From DATIXD01 sp035518875 (GTDB taxonomy: Bacteria > Pseudomonadota > Gammaproteobacteria > Methylococcales > Methylococcaceae): a stretch of 11,060 bases of DNA. Below, piece by piece: positions 6,385 to 11,060 of the stretch. The position numbers and the translations under genes are program-made. A model generated the notes under the pieces. It had not been told where the DNA came from and made no database searches. It saw only the letters and a list, made by a program, of their open reading frames with translations. Within the stretch, counting starts at the first letter, position 1. Every line of letters starts with the position of its first letter. The stretch lies in the NCBI GenBank assembly GCA_035518875.1, contig DATIXD010000214.1, positions 1 to 11,060 on the forward strand, written 5' to 3'.

Positions 6385-7365
6385 ATGCCCGAAGCCCGCT
6401 GGCAGGCCGAACTGGCCGCATCCTTCACCCGCATCGAAGACCTGCTTGAATTCCTGAACCTCCCCGCGAGCGGTGCGGACGCGGGGCGGTTGGCGGCCGG
6501 GCGGTTTGCTTTTCGGGTCACGCGCAGCTATGCCGGGCGCATGCAAAAGGGCGATTCGTCCGATCCCTTGCTGCGGCAGGTCTTGCCCCTGGGAGAGGAA
6601 TTAATCGAACTGCCGGGCTTTGCCGCGGACCCGGTCGGCGATCTGGCGGCGGTCGTCGCGCCCGGCCTGCTCCACAAATACCACGGGCGCGCCCTGGTGA
6701 TTGCGACCGGCGCCTGCGCCATCAACTGCCGCTATTGCTTCCGCCGCGCGTTTCCTTACGGCGACAGCCGCATCGGCCGGCAGCGGGAAGACGACGCTCT
6801 GGCTTACATCGCCTCCGATCCGGCTATCGCGGAAGTGATTCTCAGCGGCGGCGATCCCCTGGTGCTGGGCGACGAGCGGCTCGGCGATCTAGTGGAAAAG
6901 ATCACCGCCATCGGCCATGTCGAGCGCCTTCGGATTCATACACGCTTGCCTATCGTCCTGCCTTCGAGAATCACCCCGGGGTTTTCGGAGATCCTAGCGC
7001 GCACCCGGCTCAAGACCCTGGTCGTGATCCATGCCAATCACCCCCGGGAATTCGATGCCGAAGTTGGCCGGGCGCTGGCCGCATTCCGCGAGGCCGGGAT
7101 TTTTCTGTTGAATCAGTCGGTATTGCTCAGGGGGGTGAACGATGCGGGGCAGACCTTGGTGGAGCTCAGCGAAATGCTGTTTTCCCATGGCGTACTGCCT
7201 TACTACCTGCATCTGCTGGATGCGGCCAGCGGCACGGCGCATTTCGACCTGCCGCTGGCCGAGGCGCTGGCCCTGCACGAGCACTTGAGCCGGCGGCTGC
7301 CCGGCTATTTGGTACCGAGGCTGGTGCGGGAGGAAGCGGGAAAGCCCTATAAGATTTGGGTTTGA
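6385..7365 (+). CDS. epmB: EF-P beta-lysylation protein EpmB (lysine 2,3-aminomutase-like, YjeK)
   Basis: Radical SAM, PLP-dependent enzyme that converts (S)-alpha-lysine to (R)-beta-lysine, the substrate EpmA attaches to EF-P. The 326-residue protein has the 4Fe-4S cluster motif CxxxCxxC at Cys111, Cys115 and Cys118 (GACAINCRYCFRR), the SGGDP motif at 154-158, RLRIHTRLPIVLP at about 181-193, and LNQSVLLRGVND, all close to E. coli YjeK. It is slightly shorter at the C-terminus than E. coli EpmB. No convincing Shine-Dalgarno precedes the ATG at 6385, but the N-terminal residues match the family and no better start lies upstream. It is transcribed divergently from efp, the same pairing as in E. 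coli, and ends 17 bp from a convergent gene. Confidence 0.94.
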   Translation: MPEARWQAELAASFTRIEDLLEFLNLPASGADAGRLAAGRFAFRVTRSYAGRMQKGDSSDPLLRQVLPLGEELIELPGFAADPVGDLAAVVAPGLLHKYHGRALVIATGACAINCRYCFRRAFPYGDSRIGRQREDDALAYIASDPAIAEVILSGGDPLVLGDERLGDLVEKITAIGHVERLRIHTRLPIVLPSRITPGFSEILARTRLKTLVVIHANHPREFDAEVGRALAAFREAGIFLLNQSVLLRGVNDAGQTLVELSEMLFSHGVLPYYLHLLDAASGTAHFDLPLAEALALHEHLSRRLPGYLVPRLVREEAGKPYKIWV

Positions 7366-7382
7366 GCGATGCTCACATCAGG

Positions 7383-7712
7383 CTATTTGAAGTAGCCCCA
7401 CGGGTACTCTGGGCTCAGGATCGGTTGGAAGCCCGCAGGCACCGGAAATGGCGCGGTCAGGAATTCATAGACCCCGACCAGTTCGCGGGTCACGATCATG
7501 CCAACGCCATACGCCAGGCCGATAGGGAAACCCACCGCGCCTTTCTCCTGCGTCTCCTTCACGATGTTGCCGGGCAACTCCAAAAAGCCGCAGGTCATCC
7601 CGGCGAGGCCGCGCCCTAACTTGTGGGCGGCCGTCTGGGCGTGGGCTTGGGGAGCGGCTAGTGCGATGAGGGCTACGGCGGTAGCCAGGGTCAAAGTGCG
7701 TGCTCGGTTCAT
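7383..7712 (-). CDS. Exosortase-system-associated protein, TIGR04073 family (secreted)
   Basis: A 109-residue exported protein. A Sec signal peptide is clear: MNRAR, a hydrophobic run to about residue 20, and an AHA-Q cleavage site after residue 25. The mature part has the KLGRGLAGMTCGFLELPGNI opening and a glycine-rich amphipathic middle. It ends with VGVYEFLTAPFPVPAGFQPI and a proline-tyrosine tail, the pattern I associate with TIGR04073, a family named for co-occurrence with exosortase/PEP-CTERM genomes. Its biochemical role is unknown. The ATG has a strong AGGAGG at 4 nt. It lies 60 bp downstream of the diguanylate cyclase gene on the same strand, so co-transcription is possible; no terminator is visible between them. 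No exosortase or PEP-CTERM gene is nearby. Confidence 0.8.
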   Translation of the reverse strand: MNRARTLTLATAVALIALAAPQAHAQTAAHKLGRGLAGMTCGFLELPGNIVKETQEKGAVGFPIGLAYGVGMIVTRELVGVYEFLTAPFPVPAGFQPILSPEYPWGYFK

Positions 7713-7772
7713 CGTTCCTCCTGAAGTCCCTGAATTGGAAAAAGGGTATAAGCCAGCGCTTGCCGATGGAAC

Positions 7773-8621
7773 TTAAATAACCGCCTCGTAGGCGGCGGCA
7801 TTCTTGGTGGTCTTCTTGATCGAATACATTAATTTGTCAGCGTGTTGCAACAGCTCGTCAATGCTGACATCGCTTCCGCCCGAGGTGGTCACGACCCCGA
7901 TGCTTAGGGAAACCGGCAACACCAGTCGGCCGGCCGCGTTTTCGACGTCTTGCTGAATCCGCTTGACGATCGACTTGGCCTCTTCCTGGTCGGTTTCGGG
8001 AAGCAGGATGGCAAACTCGTCCCCTCCCATCCGGCCGAAAATGTCGTATTTGCGCAGCGTCGAGCCTATGGTTCTGCCGAGCTGTTTCAGCAGGTTATCC
8101 CCTGTCTGATGGCCATAATCGTCGTTGATCGATTTGAACCCGTCGATGTCGAAGTAAACCAGGCTCACGCAGTGGCCATAGCGCTCCGACCTCAGCAGTT
8201 CATTGGCGGACTGCTCCCGAAAAGTATGACCGACGATTGCGCCGGTCAAAATATCCGCCTGGGAAACTCGAGTCAATGTTTCCGAGAGGGCCTTCTGGCG
8301 CAAGATCAGATAACAACTTGCGAACAGAACGATCAGAATCGAGACCGCCTCTACTGAGCTCGTCAGCGGCGTTTTGTCGATGGCCGGCGCAAACCAGCTG
8401 ACATAAAAGTGGCAGGCGGCAGACACGGAAGCCACGGCATAGGCGGGAACTCTCCCCAGATACCAGCCGGCAAGGCCGACGGGGATGAGATAGTAACCGA
8501 TGGTTGCGACCAGGGAACCGGTGCGATAGTCGGCGAAGAAGATGGCGGAGAGGCTAGTCAACACGCCCAGCCAAACGAAGGACTTCCGATACCGGTCAAA
8601 ATTTCGAATGGGTTGCGACAT
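7773..8621 (-). CDS. Membrane-bound diguanylate cyclase (GGDEF domain)
   Basis: Makes cyclic di-GMP from two GTP at the inner membrane. Using the ATG at 8621 (282 residues), four hydrophobic segments lie at about 15-31, 36-55, 60-78 and 89-107, followed by a GGDEF domain from about 120. The active-site motif GGDEF is intact at 199-203. FDIDGFKSIND supplies the metal ligand Asp158 and the guanine-contacting Asn166, with Asp175 in the following GD. An RxxD inhibitory site (RKYD, 190-193) lies five residues before GGDEF, so product inhibition is expected. The opening DILTGAIVG departs from the usual DxLTGLxNR. An in-frame GTG at 8648 would add nine residues, but it abuts the -10 (TATACT, 8654-8649) and lacks a Shine-Dalgarno. 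The ATG has GGAG at 8 nt. The N-terminal domain's signal is unknown. Confidence 0.9.
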   Translation of the reverse strand: MSQPIRNFDRYRKSFVWLGVLTSLSAIFFADYRTGSLVATIGYYLIPVGLAGWYLGRVPAYAVASVSAACHFYVSWFAPAIDKTPLTSSVEAVSILIVLFASCYLILRQKALSETLTRVSQADILTGAIVGHTFREQSANELLRSERYGHCVSLVYFDIDGFKSINDDYGHQTGDNLLKQLGRTIGSTLRKYDIFGRMGGDEFAILLPETDQEEAKSIVKRIQQDVENAAGRLVLPVSLSIGVVTTSGGSDVSIDELLQHADKLMYSIKKTTKNAAAYEAVI

Positions 8622-8648
8622 AGACGATGCTCCGATGGGCTCGGTCAC

Positions 8649-8654
8649 AGTATA
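8649..8654 (-). promoter_or_regulatory. -10 element of the diguanylate cyclase gene
   Basis: TATACT on the minus strand, five of six consensus bases. No good -35 stands at the usual spacing (TGACAA at 19 bp is the best). The position implies transcription starts near 8642, which favours ATG 8621 over GTG 8648 as the translation start. Confidence 0.4.
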
Positions 8655-8709
8655 TGGAAAAACCGGGTTGTTGTTGTCATTTAATGCTGTCCGGAATGGT
8701 ATCAGCAGA

Positions 8710-8747
8710 CAAAGAAAAGGGGCTATGATTGCTCACAAGCCCCCTTT
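8710..8747 (-). terminator. Rho-independent terminator, probably of the lost tRNA gene
   Basis: On the minus strand a GC-rich stem, AAAGGGGGCT (8747-8738) with AGCCCCTTT (8724-8716) and one bulged base, closes a 13-nt loop and runs into TTTTCTTT. It begins 13 bp beyond the CCA end of the tRNA remnant at 8760-8787, where a tRNA terminator would be expected. Confidence 0.7.
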
Positions 8748-8759
8748 AGGTCTTATAGT

Positions 8760-8787
8760 TGGTACCGAGGGCCGGAATCGAGCCCTC
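8760..8787 (-). other. 3' end of a tRNA gene (probably tRNA-Leu), body missing: putative attachment site
   Basis: Read on the minus strand, the last bases are a complete acceptor 3' strand CCTCGGT, discriminator A and encoded CCA. A T-stem 3' strand CCGGC and most of a T-loop (TCGATT) precede it. The 5' T-stem strand reads GAGGG where GCCGG is needed to pair, and no D-arm, anticodon arm or 5' acceptor ACCGAGG/GCCGAGG lies upstream, so tRNA identity stops at about 8781. CCTCGGTACCA is the end of E. coli-type tRNA-Leu(GAG). A 3' tRNA fragment with native terminator on one side and foreign DNA on the other is the usual scar of tRNA-targeted integration. Confidence 0.6.
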
Positions 8788-8973
8788 AGCTTCACAATCT
8801 ATTGAAAACTAACCCTATATTCCGCGCGGCTTTCGCGCTTTTGTAACAACACTCTGTACCAATTTTGGAGTAATTCTAACAGAAAGCCGCTCTGTTGAAA
8901 AGCTCCGTGCCACCTCCAGACCGCGCTCTTCCTCATCATCCTGACTCACACCGATCGGATTAGCGATGGAGTA
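8788..8973. other. Boundary segment between tRNA scar and hsdM remnant
   Basis: No supported gene. On the plus strand the frame leading into hsdM has a stop near 8896 and no HsdM-like sequence before about 8971. The minus strand has an open frame to 8815 that is mostly an antisense shadow of hsdM. A small GC hairpin, GCGCG/CGCGC (8824-8838), is followed by TTTT on the plus strand and could be a weak terminator. An integrase, often found beside such a site, is not recognisable. Confidence 0.5.
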
Positions 8974-9740
8974 TGCCGTCCGGCGTTGAACAAAATCATG
9001 TTGGGTGAGTTGATCGACCTGATCAGCGGCATCGGCATGCACGAAGAGACCGACCGATCCATGGACATCCGCGGGCGGGTTTACGAGTATTTCCTGGGTA
9101 GCTTTGCCGGAGCGGAGGAAGAGCGCGGCGGCGAGTTCTACACGCCTCGCTCTGTAGTCCGCCTTTTGGTGGAGATGCTGGAACCCAGTAAGGGGTGGGT
9201 TTATAACCCGTGTTGCGGCTCGGACGGCATGTTTGTCCAAGCCGAGCGTTTTGTGGAAGCACATGGCAGCCGCATTGGCGACAGCGCAATCTATGCGCAG
9301 GCGCGCAACTACACCACTGGGCGCCTAGCTAAGGTGAACCTTGCTGTGCGCGGCATCGACGCCGATATCCGCTGAAACAACGAAAGCAGCCTCCACAAGG
9401 ACGAGTCCAAGCATCTCAAAGCCGATTACATTCTGGCCAACCCCTTTAATGTTTCCGATTGGGGCGGTGAACGTCTGCGTGACGACGTGCGGTGGAAGTT
9501 TGGCGTGCCGCCGTTGGGGAACGCCAATTACGTCGGCTTCAGTATATTCTCTGGTACCTGGCCGCGAATGGCACCGCTGGCGTAGTGCTGGCCAATGGCA
9601 GCATGTCCTCGATGCAGAGCTGCGAAGATGACATTCGCCGTGCCATCGTCGAGTGCGATGTGGTGGACTGCATGATCGCCCTGCCGCGGCAGCTCTTCTA
9701 CTCGACCCCGATTCCCGCCTGTCTGTGGTCCCTGGTTAAG
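8974..9740 (+). pseudogene. hsdM: Type I restriction-modification DNA methylase (HsdM), decayed remnant
   Basis: Clear HsdM/N-6 adenine methylase sequence: GELIDLISGIG, RVYEYFLGSFA, GGEFYTPRSVVRLLVEML, LKADYILANP, and in another frame GVVLANGSMSS and VDCMIALPRQLFYSTPIPACLW. Damage is extensive. The N-terminal half is absent. Motif I reads NPCCGSDG instead of DPCCGSGG (9205-9228). A TGA at 9373-9375 stands where relatives have Trp (IRWNNE). The catalytic NPPF motif has lost one proline codon and reads NPF (9439-9447). A one-base deletion at about 9532-9533 shifts the frame. Family sequence ends near 9730-9740. hsdS and hsdR are not present. It cannot encode an active methylase, and marks an old restriction island beside the tRNA scar. 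Confidence 0.9.
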
Positions 9741-9923
9741 CCGATCCTGCACAGAGCGACGGAATTGAGCAGCAAGCAATGGAAACTGGTTTTTGGCTAC
9801 TACGTGATCGGTGGTCTGTTCATGGGTGAAACCATCCCAAGCCGGGTAATCAGAATCGAGTATGGCGACCGCAATCGTGATGACCTCTACGCACTACTTT
9901 CCGAGTTTCCAACCAAATCTTAG
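9741..9923 (+). other. Unrecognised in-frame tail fused to the hsdM remnant
   Basis: After CLWSL the hsdM frame stays open for about 60 more codons to a TAG at 9921-9923 but no longer resembles HsdM. Residues such as ELSSKQWKLVFGYYVIGG and RVIRIEYGDRNRDDLYALL look protein-like, with a short hydrophobic stretch and a charged end. It has no start codon or ribosome site of its own that I would trust. It may be the 3' piece of another truncated gene joined by deletion. I do not recognise it. Confidence 0.3.
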
Positions 9924-10078
9924 CGGATCGCTCTATAGTCGAGCCCAACGACTGCGATCAGCAATTCACCGCGTCCCCGTGACTGGCACCACCGCTGCCG
10001 TCTGAGCGTGATTCAATCTCTCGATCGTTTTCTCCGGGTCATAAGGAAAATATGGCTCTTGGGTTTCACCGGCTTTTA

Positions 10079-10441
10079 TCACAACCGCCGGTCTTCGCCA
10101 GATCTTTGGTCTGAGGTTCCGAGAACCTCAGTGAGCGCCGTGTAAGGGTGACGACGATCATCATCCCGGCGATCATTAAAATGCACGTATCGACAGTCAC
10201 ATTGCGCAGCGTCGCAAGCGGGCAAGGGTAATAGCGGCGCCTCATTTGAAAGCAAGCGCTTGTCTTTTAGTTTATTGACCGCTTCGCAACAATCCATTCC
10301 ACACTCTATTGTAACGGCATGAAAAAGACTTGCTGACCGAGTGTTTTTCGAGTGATGTTGATTTTTATTGTCCGCAAAAAACCACCGCCATATAAGAATA
10401 AGAAAAGGAATGATTGATATCGAAATAATAAAGATAAGCAT
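10079..10441 (-). CDS. Small membrane-anchored protein with Cys cluster and repeated DRR motifs
   Basis: A 120-residue protein of unknown function, resembling uncharacterised gammaproteobacterial proteins I recall with the same ending. A single N-terminal membrane segment (about 2-22) is followed by a cytoplasmic domain with Cys47, Cys51, Cys52, Cys76, Cys81 and Cys83. This includes RLLSNEAPLLPLPACDAAQCDCRY as split parts around 62-85, then charged motifs NDRRDDDRR (89-97) and GEDRR (115-119). The Cys spacing could bind a metal, which is inference. I prefer the ATG at 10441 because the membrane segment then begins the protein. An in-frame GTG at 10525 would add 28 residues, and neither has a strong Shine-Dalgarno. 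The gene is AT-rich at its 5' end. A perfect 9-bp hairpin (10111-10131) lies within its coding sequence. Confidence 0.65.
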   Translation of the reverse strand: MLIFIISISIIPFLILIWRWFFADNKNQHHSKNTRSASLFHAVTIECGMDCCEAVNKLKDKRLLSNEAPLLPLPACDAAQCDCRYVHFNDRRDDDRRHPYTALTEVLGTSDQRSGEDRRL

Positions 10442-10902
10442 CCCAATCACCCGTCTTTTAGGATTGTCAACGATCAGAACAGTCCTGCCATCATCCAGCA
10501 ATTCGTCGCCCAACCGCTCACGCACTTCGACGATGGCAAGGAGTGCTTTAACTTTAGCCTTTTTTCGCTGTTTCTATGGATTCACCATGAGAAGCATCGA
10601 GCCTTCCCTTGGCGGACCCTGCATCGCAATTCGCTGATGAGCGATGTGCAACCGCTTGTCAATTATGGAAAGCGGCGATGTGCTTGGCTTTTTGCCGGCC
10701 TTGAGGAGCCCAGCTTTTTGAGAAGCAATCCAGGAACAAGGCTCCGCTGAAGGGTCTAGGGATGAGTCGCTAACTCTGATGAACATTGCTAGCCCGGTGC
10801 AAGGGGTTGTTCAACATTTCCATTCCGGGAGCAGGCACCGTTTTGATGGTAAGCGACGCCCGAATGAGCGCAACCATTTTTCGCATTGGTCTGCAAGCCA
10901 AA

Positions 10903-10920
10903 GCGTGCAATTTTGCACGC
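10903..10920. repeat. Perfect palindrome GCGTGCAA/TTGCACGC
   Basis: Two perfect 8-bp arms (10903-10910 and 10913-10920) are separated by TT. The site could be an operator or part of a terminator read on the minus strand, where TTT follows. Nothing around it decides between these. Confidence 0.4.
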
Positions 10921-11006
10921 AAAAACTTGCTTTTATGCACATCATCGACTACCCGTGATTGGTGCTCATACAAAACAAGAACATATAAAAACATGCTAAT
11001 ATTCAG

Positions 11007-11045
11007 TGGGTTGGCGCATGTCAAAAAATTGAACAAGCTAACCCA
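11007..11045. repeat. Imperfect inverted repeat near the right edge
   Basis: TGGGTTGGC (11007-11015) pairs with GCTAACCCA (11037-11045) with one G-T mismatch around a 21-nt AT-rich loop. GGCGC/GCGCC words lie alongside. It does not fit integron attC core rules (RYYYAAC/GTTRRRY) and runs close to the window end, so its context is unknown. Confidence 0.3.
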
Positions 11046-11060
11046 GCGCCGAAAGTGTCG

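Larger units (their letters stand above)
10442..11060. other. AT-rich stretch without a convincing gene
   Basis: Short open frames exist on both strands (for example minus 10574-10786 and minus 10770-11036), but none shows a recognisable domain, good ribosome site or codon pattern. The minus-strand frame of the upstream small gene stays open back to a TAG at 10574-10576. Two palindromes are notable and are listed separately. I see no RNA gene. Confidence 0.5.

Noticed and set aside
8815..9264. 149-aa minus-strand frame ending beside the tRNA scar
   Set aside because: Most of it is antisense to hsdM; the last 55 residues resemble nothing I recognise, and no integrase motif is present.
10111..10131. 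Perfect 9-bp hairpin CTGAGGTTC/GAACCTCAG as a terminator
   Set aside because: It lies within the coding sequence of the Cys/DRR gene and has no T-tract on either strand.
10574..10786. 70-aa minus-strand frame in phase with the small Cys/DRR gene
   Set aside because: Separated from it by TAG at 10574-10576; no homology recognised and no ribosome site, so joining them as one broken gene is not supported.
10770..11036. 88-aa minus-strand frame
   Set aside because: No domain, signal or ribosome site; composition resembles random reading of AT-rich DNA.
11007..11050. Integron attC site
   Set aside because: Core sites do not match RYYYAAC/GTTRRRY and no integron integrase or cassette array is present.
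1..11060. CRISPR array
   Set aside because: No regularly spaced direct repeats with unique spacers were seen anywhere in the window.

Overview
The window reads as a stretch of gammaproteobacterial chromosome. The left 8.6 kb is GC-rich core DNA. From about 8.76 kb rightward it passes into a decayed, visibly more AT-rich accessory segment. The EF-P beta-lysylation genes, a two-ATP-cone class Ia NrdA, and a small Cys/'DRR' membrane protein point to Gammaproteobacteria. The dispersed palindromic repeats at the left edge and the TIGR04073-type gene would fit a methanotroph or purple-sulfur-type lineage, but the exact taxon is inference.

Layout. 1-519: no gene, but a dense cluster of hairpin repeats, including two structurally similar copies in opposite orientation. 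520-3393 (-): nrdA. 3394-3627: divergent control region with a sigma70-like promoter, two NrdR-like boxes 32 bp apart and a perfect DnaA box. 3628-4725 (+): AI-2E/PerM-family membrane protein. 4743-5744 (-) epmA and 5731-6300 (-) efp overlap as an operon. 6385-7365 (+) epmB diverges from efp over a palindromic -10. 7383-7712 (-): small secreted TIGR04073-family protein. 7773-8621 (-): membrane diguanylate cyclase. 8713-8787: terminator plus the 3' end of a tRNA gene (probably Leu) with no body, read as an island attachment scar. 8974-9740 (+): hsdM pseudogene (N-terminal truncation, nonsense codon, frameshift, lost catalytic proline). 10079-10441 (-): small membrane-anchored Cys/DRR protein. 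10442-11060: AT-rich DNA with palindromes and no convincing gene.

How the genes work together. efp, epmA and epmB make elongation factor P and the two enzymes that produce beta-lysine and attach it to EF-P Lys34, so the core modification module is complete here. The final hydroxylase, EpmC, is not in the window. nrdA supplies dNTPs. Its upstream region carries signals that would tie it to dNTP sensing (NrdR) and replication initiation (DnaA). The other core genes look like independent housekeeping or signalling functions. I see no intact, clearly novel multi-gene system. The strongest leads are the nrdA control region, the covarying palindromic repeats and the tRNA-scar island boundary.
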